A DNA stretch of 48,137 nt, taken from Aneurinibacillus aneurinilyticus ATCC 12856 (GTDB lineage Bacteria; Bacillota; Bacilli; Aneurinibacillales; Aneurinibacillaceae). Shown here piece after piece: positions 37,665 to 47,800 of this stretch. Position numbers and translations under genes: made by a program. Numbering within the stretch: position 1 is the first letter of the stretch; every line of letters begins with the position of its first letter. Location of the stretch: positions 1 to 48,137 of the forward strand of contig NZ_KE952917.1 in assembly GCF_000466385.1 (NCBI RefSeq), read 5' to 3'. The notes under the pieces are model-generated. The model saw nothing but the letters and a program-made list of their open reading frames with translations. It was not told the DNA's origin and ran no database searches.

Positions 37665-38703
37665 TTGCATCCTCCTTTCCTCCGCTCACGGGGAATATAA
37701 GATGAGAATCGCTGCCAAGTATGAAGCGCAATGAAGGCTCTTGCATGTGAATCCCCTGCAGCACGACATGCTGGCCAAAAATGCTGTGAGAGATAGTGGA
37801 AGGAATATCGAGGATTCTAGCCTTCTTCAGACAAATGCTGTTCTCTATTGTGCAATTCATTAAATCGGTTCCATCCTGAATGGATACATACGGACCTATC
37901 ACAGCATCTTTTAATGTACATTGATTCCCAATAATGACGGGGCCTTTTAGGACACAGTTTTCCAGCTTCGTTTGCACGCCGACCTGCACTTCGTTTCCTA
38001 ATTGCCGGGACAGCATCCAGCGATTGGCCTCCAACCATCGCTGCAGCGTACCTACGTCGGTATATGGCTCTTTCGTAATCGAATAAGTAAGCGGAAAGCC
38101 ATGCTGAATGAGCCATTGGATTGCATCGGTAATTTCATATTCCCCTCTTGTAGAAGGTTGAATGTGCTGAATAGCCATGAAGATATTTGCATCAAATAAA
38201 TATGTGCCAATAACAGCCAATTTGCTTCGCGGCTGTTTTGGTTTCTCTTCAATGCTTACGATCCGATTATCTCTAATTTCAGCAACCCCATAATCTTGCG
38301 GGTTATCCACCTCCGCAAGCAACAGTGCACTTTTGTCTCCTCCAGACGCTGCAATTAGCGTTTCAAGCGGCTCAGCAGTTAAATTGTCTCCTAGCAAAAG
38401 CAGGAAGGAATCTGTACCAACGAACCCTTGCACGCTAGCGAGCGCATGAGCGACCCCTAGCTGTTCCGTTTGAAAAATATAATGAAATGTAGCGGGTAGA
38501 TTACTTAACGAAAGATATTCAACAATACTTTTTTGCTGAGGATTCATAACGATGCCAATTTCATTAATCCCTATACGGGTCATTTTGTTGATACAATGCT
38601 CAAGCAACGGCCGATTGGCTACCGGAAGCAATGTTTTGGGAATCGTATTCGAAAACGGCTTCATTCTTTTGGCTTTTCCCGCGCAGAGGATAACTCCTTT
38701 CAA
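37657..38703 (-). CDS. sugar-1-phosphate nucleotidyltransferase
   Basis: This 348-aa enzyme has an N-terminal nucleotidyltransferase domain with the signature ILCAGKAKRMKPFSNTIPK and then TLLPVANRPLLEH, plus LLLGDNL with the metal-binding Asp. A C-terminal left-handed beta-helix follows (about 240-340: VLKGPVIIGNQCTLKDAVIG). The layout is that of long glucose-1-phosphate thymidylyl- or uridylyltransferases (RmlA-long, YtdA). It would supply the NDP-glucose used by the adjacent UDP-glucose dehydrogenase. It starts at TTG, overlapping the dehydrogenase stop by four bases, with AGGTGAT 5 bases upstream. Confidence 0.87.
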   Translation of the reverse strand: MKGVILCAGKAKRMKPFSNTIPKTLLPVANRPLLEHCINKMTRIGINEIGIVMNPQQKSIVEYLSLSNLPATFHYIFQTEQLGVAHALASVQGFVGTDSFLLLLGDNLTAEPLETLIAASGGDKSALLLAEVDNPQDYGVAEIRDNRIVSIEEKPKQPRSKLAVIGTYLFDANIFMAIQHIQPSTRGEYEITDAIQWLIQHGFPLTYSITKEPYTDVGTLQRWLEANRWMLSRQLGNEVQVGVQTKLENCVLKGPVIIGNQCTLKDAVIGPYVSIQDGTDLMNCTIENSICLKKARILDIPSTISHSIFGQHVVLQGIHMQEPSLRFILGSDSHLIFPVSGGKEDANE

Positions 38704-40019
38704 TGGTAATCACCTCTTCCGTCGATGCCTACACCAACATAACAATACCCTAAATTCCGCATGACAGATGGAACAAGCGCATTCCGTCCATCAAACAGAT
38801 AAGGCTGTGCTATCAAGTCTTTCACTTTGGTCCAATCCAAATCAAGAATCTCTCTCCACTCCGTAGCGAGAATAATCGCGTCCGCCCCTTCTAATGCTTC
38901 ATAAGGCGTAGGTTTATATGCTACCTGGGGATATATTTTTTTAACGTTCTCCATCCCCTGCGGATCGTAAGTACTAACAATCGCTTTGTTTTGCAGCAGC
39001 TGCTCAATAATTTTTAACGAGGGCGCTTCACGAACATCATCTGTTTCCGGTTTGAATGTCAGACCAAGCAATGTAACCTTCTTCCCTGCAAGGGAACCCA
39101 TAATATGGTGAATTCTTTCCATAAACCAGGAAACCTGTGTCCGGTTAACATTAGAAGCAGCTTGTAGAACAGGAAGCATCGTTTCCTGTTCTTTGGCCAA
39201 GTTAAGAAGCGCAGCCGTATCTTTTGGAAAGCAGGAGCCGCCATATCCGATGCCAGCACGGAGAAATTGCGGACCGATCCGGCTATCCAGCCCCATTCCT
39301 TCGGCTACCTTCATAATGTTAGTTCCCATTTTGTCACAAAGCCGGGCCAATTCATTTACGAAGGAAATTTTTGTTGCCAGAAATGCATTCGCAGCATATT
39401 TAATCATTTCTGCATCTCGGATAGTTGTATAAAGCATAGGTGCTTCTACTTTTTCATAAAGTGCCGCCATCGTCTTCCTCGCTGTCTCTGTCTCACAGCC
39501 GATTACAACCCGTTCGGGATGGAGCGCATCATAAAGTGCTCTGCCTTCTCGAAGAAATTCGGGATTAGAGACAATATCAAAGGAAAAAGACAGATTTCTT
39601 CTCTTCAGTTCATCGGTAATAATTGATTTGATTTTATCTCCCGTACCTACTGGAACAGTACTTTTCGTAACAATTACTTTGTATTTATCCATCATTTGCC
39701 CAATCTGCCTTGCTACCATTTCTACATACGATAAATCGGCGGAGCCGTCCGGGGAAGAGGGCGTGCCGACAGCAATGAATAGAACATCGCTCCTTGTTAT
39801 CCCTTGTTCCAAGTCATCCGTAAAAGAAAGGTTTCCACTCTCCCTATATCTTTCCAGCCTCCTTTCCAGGCCCTCTTCATAAAACGGAAGAATCGATTGA
39901 TTAAGTCTGGCAATCTTCATCTGGTCGCTATCGACAGCGATAACCTTGTGATCCCAAGCAGCAAAAGCGATGCTAGTTGTTGTACCTACATATCCCGTTC
40001 CGATGACCGCCACGTCCAA
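38700..40019 (-). CDS. UDP-glucose 6-dehydrogenase
   Basis: This 439-aa enzyme oxidises UDP-glucose to UDP-glucuronate with two NAD+. It shows the NAD motif VIGTGYVG (5-12), IAVGTPSSPDGSADL, the segment MIKYAANAFLATKISF with the active Lys, and catalytic Cys263 in GYGGSCFPKD. The start is set at TTG 40019 (MDVAVIGTGYVG) because GGGGTGA lies 5 bases upstream; the ATG at 40037 has no ribosome-binding site. It heads a five-gene operon with overlapping stops and starts. The combination matches B. subtilis ytcA-type genes of the spore coat, although capsule or teichuronic acid synthesis is also possible. Confidence 0.92.
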   Translation of the reverse strand: MDVAVIGTGYVGTTTSIAFAAWDHKVIAVDSDQMKIARLNQSILPFYEEGLERRLERYRESGNLSFTDDLEQGITRSDVLFIAVGTPSSPDGSADLSYVEMVARQIGQMMDKYKVIVTKSTVPVGTGDKIKSIITDELKRRNLSFSFDIVSNPEFLREGRALYDALHPERVVIGCETETARKTMAALYEKVEAPMLYTTIRDAEMIKYAANAFLATKISFVNELARLCDKMGTNIMKVAEGMGLDSRIGPQFLRAGIGYGGSCFPKDTAALLNLAKEQETMLPVLQAASNVNRTQVSWFMERIHHIMGSLAGKKVTLLGLTFKPETDDVREAPSLKIIEQLLQNKAIVSTYDPQGMENVKKIYPQVAYKPTPYEALEGADAIILATEWREILDLDWTKVKDLIAQPYLFDGRNALVPSVMRNLGYCYVGVGIDGRGDYH

Positions 40020-40151
40020 ATGCGTCACCCCGTTCATACTTTATGGAAAGTTTCTAAATTATTAATGCAGTATATGGCTTCAAGAGCATAAACGAAGCGG
40101 CGAAAGCATATAAGCGGGCATATTTTTTTACATAGCCGGATTACGCTTCAC

Positions 40152-40190
40152 ATACAAAAAGACGGGTTATCATCACCCGTCTTTTTGTAT
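40152..40190 (-). terminator. intrinsic terminator after glpD
   Basis: ATACAAAAAGACGGGT and ACCCGTCTTTTTGTAT form a 16-bp perfect stem around a 7-base loop, about 30 bases after the glpD stop. Confidence 0.93.
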
Positions 40191-40219
40191 CACTATACCT
40201 ATTCTCTTTTCTTATGACA

Positions 40220-41902
40220 TTAAGCAGATGTAGAAGCTGTACCTGCTTGCGGAACAGTAGCATCATGGATAAGCTGTTCCAGTCGTTCCCGATGTCTAGC
40301 CGTCTCCTGCTCACTCCATCCGAGTGTTTGTCCCATATAAGCTATAACCGGAACCATCCATTGTTGAACTTGGCTAATGGCAAAATATAAAGCACCCGTA
40401 CGACGAACGAAGTAGTCTTCCGGCGTAGCAACCATCTCTTCTTCCATCGCATAAACGAGCGATGCAAAAATTTCTTTCGACAGACCTGCCTTTTCCGCTT
40501 CCTCCCCACGCTCACGAACAATTGTATAAATACGGGTTACGTTGGAGCCATAACGGCGAGCTAAGCGTTCCGCTTCCTCTGTTGAGAGTCCAGCAGCAAC
40601 CCCCTGTGGCACCTGTTTTTTTACAAATGACTCGAAATTCGCCGAACCGCCTACATCCCCTCCCGATAAACGCGTGCTATCGGTAGAACAACCAGGATAT
40701 GAACCGTGCCCCTCCTCTTTCAATTGAGAGGCTACCAAATCTACAATTCGTTCTGCCATTTTCCGATATCCTGTTAGCTTACCACCCGCAATCGTTAGAA
40801 GCCCGGATTCAGAAATAAAAATCTCATCCTTGCGAGATAGCTCGGAAGGTGACTTACCCTCTTCGTGAATGAGCGGGCGCAAACCAGCCCAGCTGGACTC
40901 CACATCTTCAGCTGTTAGTTTCAATGTAGGGAACATGAAATTCGCTGCACGTATGATGTAGTCCCGATCTTCTATCGTCATTTTCGGATTGGCAATGTCT
41001 CCCTGATAGTCTGTATCCGTCGTTCCTATATATGTTTTGCCTTCACGCGGAATGGCGAACACCATCCGTCCATCCGGTGTATCGAAGTATACTGCCTGGC
41101 GGAGCGGAAACCGTGTTCCGTCAATAACCAAGTGTACGCCCTTTGTTAGATGCAGACGTTTACCTTTCTTCGAACCGTCTTTCTCGCGAATCTTGTCCAC
41201 CCATGGACCTGCTGCATTAATAATCTTTTTGGCGTGAATGTTGTATCTTTCACCGCTGAGTGTATCAACGGCCGTGATACCTATAATCTTGCCGTTCTCA
41301 TACAGAAGCTCCTCAGCCTTCACATAATTAACCGCTCGGGCTCCCCGACGCACTGCTTCTTTCATAACCTCAATCGTCAGACGTGCATCATCGGTCCGAT
41401 ATTCCACGTAATAGCCTCCGCCTTTTAAATTATCGGTACGCAGCAACGGCTCCTTGGCTAATGTTTCCTGTTTGTTCAACATTACACGGCGTTCGTCCTT
41501 CTTAACTCCAGCCAGCGTATCATATACGCGTAAGCCAATAGATGTGGCAAACTTCCCGTATGTGCCACCTTCAATCATTGGAAGAAGCATCCATTCTGGT
41601 GTCGTTACATGCGGCGCATTTTCGTATACAATGGCTCGCTCTTTACCGACTTCGGCAACCAGTTTAAACTCGAATTGCTTAAGATAGCGCAAACCGCCAT
41701 GTACCAGCTTAGTGGAGCGACTGGATGTTCCCGCAGCAAAATCCTGCATTTCTATTAGCGCGATCTTCATTCCCCTGGATTGGGCATCAAGCGCAATACC
41801 TGCTCCTGTAATACCTCCACCAATGACAAGTACATCAAACGGTTGGGCTTCCATATCACGTAAAATCTGCTGACGTTTAACGCTCGCAAATAATTGTTCC
41901 AT
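40220..41902 (-). CDS. glpD: aerobic glycerol-3-phosphate dehydrogenase
   Basis: This 560-aa membrane-associated flavoenzyme oxidises glycerol-3-phosphate to dihydroxyacetone phosphate and feeds menaquinone. The FAD motif is VIGGGITGAGIALDA (26-40), and GTSSRSTKLVHGGLRYL is typical of GlpD. IGTTDTDYQG and AGGKLTGYRKMAE follow, then a C-terminal helical cap domain. Its length is close to the 555 aa of B. subtilis GlpD. The ATG has AGGAGAGTG upstream. It is the last gene of the glp cluster. It has its own promoter and a leader terminator, so its expression needs antitermination by GlpP with glycerol-3-phosphate. Confidence 0.96.
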   Translation of the reverse strand: MEQLFASVKRQQILRDMEAQPFDVLVIGGGITGAGIALDAQSRGMKIALIEMQDFAAGTSSRSTKLVHGGLRYLKQFEFKLVAEVGKERAIVYENAPHVTTPEWMLLPMIEGGTYGKFATSIGLRVYDTLAGVKKDERRVMLNKQETLAKEPLLRTDNLKGGGYYVEYRTDDARLTIEVMKEAVRRGARAVNYVKAEELLYENGKIIGITAVDTLSGERYNIHAKKIINAAGPWVDKIREKDGSKKGKRLHLTKGVHLVIDGTRFPLRQAVYFDTPDGRMVFAIPREGKTYIGTTDTDYQGDIANPKMTIEDRDYIIRAANFMFPTLKLTAEDVESSWAGLRPLIHEEGKSPSELSRKDEIFISESGLLTIAGGKLTGYRKMAERIVDLVASQLKEEGHGSYPGCSTDSTRLSGGDVGGSANFESFVKKQVPQGVAAGLSTEEAERLARRYGSNVTRIYTIVRERGEEAEKAGLSKEIFASLVYAMEEEMVATPEDYFVRRTGALYFAISQVQQWMVPVIAYMGQTLGWSEQETARHRERLEQLIHDATVPQAGTASTSA

Positions 41903-41965
41903 GTAAATTCACTCTCCTACCATATAGTATGAACCGAATGCGATTAATTATCTTTTTCCCGAAAA

Positions 41966-42016
41966 CAAAAAGACCACAACAAGATCCTACGAATTTCAAG
42001 GATCTGTTGTGGTCTT
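41966..42016 (-). terminator. leader terminator of glpD, GlpP-controlled
   Basis: AAGACCACAACA pairs with TGTTGTGGTCTT, and GATCCT with AGGATC inside, ending in TTTTTG on the minus strand. It lies between the glpD promoter and the gene. The upstream GGAGA motif abuts the stem. Confidence 0.9.
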
Positions 42017-42092
42017 CTCCAATTCTCCGACCAATATTAACTTCTACAGTCTTATCATCCATAAGTATAGCATAACTACTATTAGGCTTCAA
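42016..42092 (-). promoter_or_regulatory. glpD promoter and antitermination leader
   Basis: Minus-strand -35 TTGAAG (42087-42092) and -10 TATACT (42064-42069) are 17 bases apart, with a start near 42057. The leader then contains AAGTTAAT (42036-42043), 7 bases, GGAGA, 3 bases, GGAGA, and runs straight into the terminator stem. The same elements occur before glpF and glpT. GlpP is known to bind leader RNA of glp genes in B. subtilis; that this motif is its site is inferred. Confidence 0.7.
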
Positions 42093-42109
42093 CTATAGGG
42101 AGTTGTGAA

Positions 42110-44361
<2,252 letters not shown>

Positions 44362-44389
44362 CCCTGTACCCCTCCTTAAGTTTTTCGAA

Positions 44390-44446
44390 GAAAACAGAAA
44401 ATCCACAGCAAATATTCCCTACAGAACTCAGGGTATCACTGTGGAT
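44390..44446 (-). terminator. leader terminator of glpF-glpK, GlpP-controlled
   Basis: ATCCACAG (44401-44408) pairs with CTGTGGAT (44439-44446), with an inner CCCT/AGGG pairing. On the minus strand it ends in TTTTCTGTTTTC. It lies 29 bases before the glpF start, between promoter and gene. Confidence 0.82.
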
Positions 44447-44507
44447 CTCCGCGTCTCCATCACTACAATTAACTTGTATATAAAACCATACCTGTTAAGT
44501 ATATCAA
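44446..44507 (-). promoter_or_regulatory. glpF promoter and antitermination leader
   Basis: Minus-strand -35 TTGATA (44502-44507) and -10 TTTATA (44479-44484) are 17 bases apart. Immediately downstream are AAGTTAAT (44468-44475), 9 bases, GGAGA (44454-44458), CGC, GGAGA (44446-44450), then the terminator stem. The motif layout equals that of glpD. Confidence 0.6.
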
Positions 44508-44526
44508 TAATGATAAGCAACAGGTA
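44489..44526. repeat. perfect inverted repeat around the glpF -35 box
   Basis: TACCTGTT (44489-44496) and AACAGGTA (44519-44526) are perfect 8-bp inverted copies separated by 22 bases, and the glpF -35 box lies between them. It may be the end of the glpT transcript or an operator. Confidence 0.45.
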
Positions 44527-44557
44527 GTAATATACAAAAAAATACTTCCTTTTAATT

Positions 44558-45898
44558 CTAATTTTTCACCTTTCCGGTATTCCAAGTTAAAGCTAAGAAG
44601 AAAATGGCGAGAACGCAAGAAATAATAAGCAAGATAAATCCGCCATTCCATCCAAATATGTCAACAATATAGCCCATAGCAGCATTGGCGAATGCCGCAC
44701 CACCTAAATAACCGAAAAATCCTGTCAACCCTGCCGCCGTACCTGCGGCTTTCTTCGGCGCAAGATCAAGCGCATGCAGACCAATCAGCATAACCGGACC
44801 ATAAATCAGGAAGCCAATGCTAATAAGTGCGATATTATCGATAAGTGGATTGCCCGGTGGGTTCAACCAGTATACGAGCACCGCAGCCAATACACCAGCC
44901 ATGAATAAAATACCTGCCGGCGCCCGGCGGCCTCTAAACAGCTTATCGCTCATCCAACCGCAAAGCAGCGTACCGGGAATTCCAGCATATTCATACATAA
45001 AATAAGCCCATCTGGAATTATCATTACTGAACCCTTTGACTTCGGTTAAATAAGCAGGTGCCCAGTCCACTACCCCGTAACGAACAAAATAGACGAATAC
45101 GTTAGCTAAAGCGATAAACCATAAAAATTTGTTAGTAAATACATATTTAAATAAAATTTCCTTAGCAGTAAGCTCTTTCTCCCGATTTTCAACATTATCA
45201 TTCGGATATTCATTTTTATATTCTTCTATCGGAGGCAATCCCACAGATTGAGGGGTATCACGCAAAGTAATGATGACATAAACCCCAATAAGGACAGCTA
45301 CAATTCCAGGAAGGAAAAAAATACTGTTCCATGTTGCAAAAAGTAAAATTCCCAAACTTGCAAGTGGTGCGGTAATCCCGCCACCCACGTTGTGAGCTAC
45401 ATTCCAGATTGACATTTTTGTTCCGCGTTCACTGACGGAGAACCAATGCACCATCGTTCTTCCACTCGGAGGCCAGCCCATCCCCTGAAACCATCCATTG
45501 ATAAACATTGCTACGAACATAATAGCAATGCTTGACGTAAGAAATGGTACGGTACCGAATAAAATATTTAATATTCCTGATAGAATAAGTCCAGCCGCAA
45601 GAAAATAACGAGGGTTACAACGGTCCGATACGATACCCATAACAAATTTACTGACGCCGTATGCAATAGATACAGCCGATAATACAAGCCCGAGTTCTCC
45701 TTTAGAAAAGCCTTGCTCTGTAAAGTAAGGAATCGCTAAAGAAAAATTCTTTCTTACTAAATAATACCCTGCATACCCGATGAAAATCCCCAGGAACACT
45801 TGCAAACGAAGCCGACGATATGTACTATCGATCTGTTCTTCCGGCAAGCGTTCAATGTGAGGAGCCGGACGAAAAATATTTGTGATTAGCTGCCACAT
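44558..45898 (-). CDS. glpT: glycerol-3-phosphate/phosphate antiporter
   Basis: This 446-aa MFS transporter of the organophosphate:phosphate antiporter family has 12 predicted helices. Family marks are [15 protein letters not shown] with the phosphate-binding Arg, [16 protein letters not shown], and [21 protein letters not shown] in the second half. It brings in external glycerol-3-phosphate in exchange for phosphate. ATG at 45898 ([13 protein letters not shown]) has AAAGGGA 8 bases upstream; a GTG at 45916 has no site. It lies between glpP and glpF, with its own promoter, GlpP-type leader and terminator. Confidence 0.94.
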   Translation of the reverse strand: MWQLITNIFRPAPHIERLPEEQIDSTYRRLRLQVFLGIFIGYAGYYLVRKNFSLAIPYFTEQGFSKGELGLVLSAVSIAYGVSKFVMGIVSDRCNPRYFLAAGLILSGILNILFGTVPFLTSSIAIMFVAMFINGWFQGMGWPPSGRTMVHWFSVSERGTKMSIWNVAHNVGGGITAPLASLGILLFATWNSIFFLPGIVAVLIGVYVIITLRDTPQSVGLPPIEEYKNEYPNDNVENREKELTAKEILFKYVFTNKFLWFIALANVFVYFVRYGVVDWAPAYLTEVKGFSNDNSRWAYFMYEYAGIPGTLLCGWMSDKLFRGRRAPAGILFMAGVLAAVLVYWLNPPGNPLIDNIALISIGFLIYGPVMLIGLHALDLAPKKAAGTAAGLTGFFGYLGGAAFANAAMGYIVDIFGWNGGFILLIISCVLAIFFLALTWNTGKVKN

Positions 45899-46002
45899 AT
45901 TCTTATCCCTTTCCACTTTGTATATGTGTGTTTCCCCGGTTTATAAAATAAATTCCCTCCTCTTTTCCTTTGTCCATTTTCATTAAAGAATAGAGAACAA
46001 AA

Positions 46003-46059
46003 ACAAAAAACCATAAAAACACAGGCGGAAAGGAATACCTCACCCTGTTTTTATGGTTT
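46003..46059 (-). terminator. leader terminator of glpT, GlpP-controlled
   Basis: AACCATAAAAACA pairs with TGTTTTTATGGTT, with an inner AGG/CCT region, ending on the minus strand in TTTTTTG. It lies about 100 bases before the glpT start, in the leader. Confidence 0.88.
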
Positions 46060-46062
46060 GCG

Positions 46063-46138
46063 TCTCAATATCTCCAACCAAATGGCTGTATTAACTTTTT
46101 AGTAAGTTCAATATAACATAGTTTCAAGAAATTGTGAA
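46063..46138 (-). promoter_or_regulatory. glpT promoter and antitermination leader
   Basis: Minus-strand -35 TTCACA (46133-46138) and -10 TATATT (46110-46115) are 17 bases apart. The leader carries AAGTTAAT (46090-46097), 14 bases, GGAGA (46071-46075), 3 bases, TGAGA (46063-46067), then the terminator. It is the third copy of the glp leader motif, with one base changed in the second box. Confidence 0.7.
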
Positions 46139-46149
46139 TGCGTTTTCTT

Positions 46150-46713
46150 TTATTTTTTTCCCGCAAAGTGTTTCCATATTTCTCTTCGTGAAGTAGTGAC
46201 CGCTATAGCGCCTCCAGCAAAAGCCATCTCCGCATCTTCGATCGTACGAATCAGACCACCCGCCAACACAGGAATCTTCACTTTTTCATATATTTCAGCA
46301 ATAATGTGGGGCATCACCCCCGGTAATACCTCGATGAAATCTGGTTGCGTCTGCTCTACAAGCCGATAGCTTGTCTCCAACGCATTCGTATCCAGCAGAA
46401 AGAGACGCTGAATAGCCAGCACCTTGTTCTTCCGAGCTGTCATTACAGCGCTTTTACGCGTAGAAATCACACCCGCAGGCTTAATTTCCTGACATAGAAA
46501 TTCAGTTGCATATTCATCATTACGCAAGCCCTGTATCAGATCGACATGAACGAGCATCTTCTTATCATGCTGACGGGCGGTCTGAACAATGCTTTTAATC
46601 TGTCCAATATGACTGTCCAGCAGCACCATATATTCGAAGCGGCTACGCAAAAGTACCTCGAAGTCTTTCATCTGACGTATGGCGGGCAATACTTTCTGGT
46701 TAAATATATTCAC
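46150..46713 (-). CDS. glpP: GlpP glycerol operon antiterminator
   Basis: This 187-aa protein has the GlpP TIM-barrel-like fold: LLDSHIGQIKSIVQ, HVDLIQGLRNDEYATEFL, GVISTRKSAVMTARK, EVLPGVMPHI and VLAGGLIRTIEDAE. In B. subtilis, GlpP bound to glycerol-3-phosphate acts on glp leader RNA to prevent termination and to stabilise glpD mRNA. The protein is close to the 192 aa of B. subtilis GlpP. It starts at GTG 46713 with AGGGTGTGA upstream. It is the first gene of the glp cluster, with its own promoter just upstream. Confidence 0.95.
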   Translation of the reverse strand: MNIFNQKVLPAIRQMKDFEVLLRSRFEYMVLLDSHIGQIKSIVQTARQHDKKMLVHVDLIQGLRNDEYATEFLCQEIKPAGVISTRKSAVMTARKNKVLAIQRLFLLDTNALETSYRLVEQTQPDFIEVLPGVMPHIIAEIYEKVKIPVLAGGLIRTIEDAEMAFAGGAIAVTTSRREIWKHFAGKK

Positions 46714-46749
46714 CTTTGCTCACACCCTGTCCCAAATTATGTTGCTCCT

Positions 46750-46777
46750 ATTGTATCACGGGTATGTAGTGTTTCAA
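46750..46777 (-). promoter_or_regulatory. sigma-A promoter of glpP
   Basis: Minus-strand -35 TTGAAA (46772-46777) and -10 TACAAT (46750-46755) are separated by 16 bases. The start would be near 46743, leaving a 30-base leader with no terminator, so glpP itself is not under antitermination. Confidence 0.6.
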
Positions 46778-46794
46778 ACATTACTTCTCCGCCT

Positions 46795-47138
46795 CTATTT
46801 GCCACTCGTAATGCCGTGGGTGACGACTTCCTGTTCTTTTGTAATGGTAGCAATCATCTCTACAAAGGCTCCAGTTTCTTCTATCTGCTTTACAATGGAT
46901 GCGAGTGCGTTTATAGCTTGTATAGATTTATTGACCTATTCACGGAGCTGTCTGGTTACTTCATCTGTTACGTCTTCCACCGTAGCCTCCTCACGCTGAA
47001 CCTGTTCGATGGCGGCTGTTACTTCGCTAACCGCAACGTTGTGGAGCTTACCTCTTCTGCTTCTTTCATTGTGGCATCAGTGGATTCAACCGTCTCAAAC
47101 AATCCGTTCACCTTTTCGGTGCCAATAGTAATCTCCAT
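46795..47138 (-). pseudogene. decayed methyl-accepting chemoreceptor-like fragment
   Basis: Reading the minus strand from an ATG at 47138 gives VNGLFETVESTDATMKEAEE and then stops. Shifting frame near 47040 continues as HNVAVSEVTAAIEQVQ and EDVTDEVTRQLRE, then a TAG. The same frame continues after it with VNKSIQAINALASIVKQIEE and IATITKEQEVVTHGITSGK before the final stop. The heptad-like helical pattern with Ala, Glu, Thr and Val resembles the coiled-coil signalling domain of chemoreceptors. At least one frameshift and one stop codon break it. The sensory half and the signalling hairpin tip are missing. The identification is by pattern only. Confidence 0.5.
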
Positions 47139-47228
47139 AATTTCCCGTTATTTTGTTTGCCTTATTGTTCCTTGCAGTATAAAAGCATTTCCTGTTCCAC
47201 ACGCTAAGACAAGCGGAGGTGTTAAAAA

Positions 47229-47576
47229 ATGAACAAGCGAACACACATGTCTGTGGGCCGAGAGGAACTCCTTGCAGCCTGGCAGCAAACTTTGCCTTCA
47301 ACTTTCAAACAGACGGATAAGGTGGAAGTCACCGCTGATCCGCTGGATCAGGACGCGCTTCGGATTCATGTCAACACAGCAGGCCGTAACCATTACGAAT
47401 TTGAGTATACATGCCGTTATATTGATCCACGTGAGGTACAGGTCACATTACGGGATATTCAACACATGGGAGATACGGTCTACGATCCAACACTAGATAT
47501 TCAAAATCTCTCGGAGGAATATACACGCAATATTCATGAATGTGCCCAGACTCTCCATTCCTTGACTAAGCAATAG
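47229..47576 (+). CDS. small hypothetical protein, 115 aa
   Basis: I recognise no family. This soluble, acidic protein starts MNKRTHMSVGREELLAAWQQ and has a central beta-rich part (HYEFEYTCRYIDPREVQVTLRD in pieces), ending ECAQTLHSLTKQ. There is no signal or membrane segment. GGAGGTG lies 7 bases before the ATG, an excellent site, which supports a real gene. It is followed 22 bases later by a 51-aa gene and a terminator shared by both. The promoter is unclear; TATAAA at 47180-47185 may be a -10. Confidence 0.65.
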   Translation: MNKRTHMSVGREELLAAWQQTLPSTFKQTDKVEVTADPLDQDALRIHVNTAGRNHYEFEYTCRYIDPREVQVTLRDIQHMGDTVYDPTLDIQNLSEEYTRNIHECAQTLHSLTKQ

Positions 47577-47598
47577 TGCAAAGAAAGAAGGAATAAAT

Positions 47599-47754
47599 AT
47601 GGAAAACAATAAAAAAGAAAGAAATGTGGATAAAAATCTTCGAAACGTTGTAAAGGATTTAGAACAGGTTAAAGTAAACAGCTTTCATGCCCAGCAAATT
47701 CAACAAGATACAAATGACCGACGACATCAAGATGCGCTTAACCACGATGAATAA
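47599..47754 (+). CDS. small hypothetical protein, 51 aa
   Basis: This hydrophilic helical peptide starts MENNKKERNVDKNLRNVVKD and ends DRRHQDALNHDE. GAAGGAA lies about 7 bases before the ATG, and a perfect terminator follows 8 bases after the stop, which supports a real transcript. It is rich in Asn, Gln and charged residues, like small sporulation or spore-core proteins, but no signature is visible. It is probably cotranscribed with the 115-aa gene. Confidence 0.55.
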   Translation: MENNKKERNVDKNLRNVVKDLEQVKVNSFHAQQIQQDTNDRRHQDALNHDE

Positions 47755-47761
47755 CTGAAAA

Positions 47762-47800
47762 AACACTATCTGACAGAAAATAGCACTGTCAGGTAGTGTT
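47762..47800. terminator. intrinsic terminator after the two small genes
   Basis: AACACTATCTGACAG pairs with CTGTCAGGTAGTGTT, a 15-bp stem with a single G-T pair and a loop of about 9 bases. The T run on the plus side is short (CTACATTTCTT), so it may rely on stem strength. Confidence 0.75.

Noticed and set aside
38700-40037. ATG at 40037 as the start of UDP-glucose dehydrogenase, with CATAAAGTA as a sigma-K -10
   Set aside because: The ATG has no ribosome-binding site, and CATAAAGTA overlaps it without an AC-type -35 at the right distance; TTG at 40019 is better supported.
46546-47232. 228-codon plus-strand frame opposite glpP and the pseudogene
   Set aside because: It is antisense to glpP; Cys/Phe/Ser-rich composition and no start site. 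The minus strand explains the region better.
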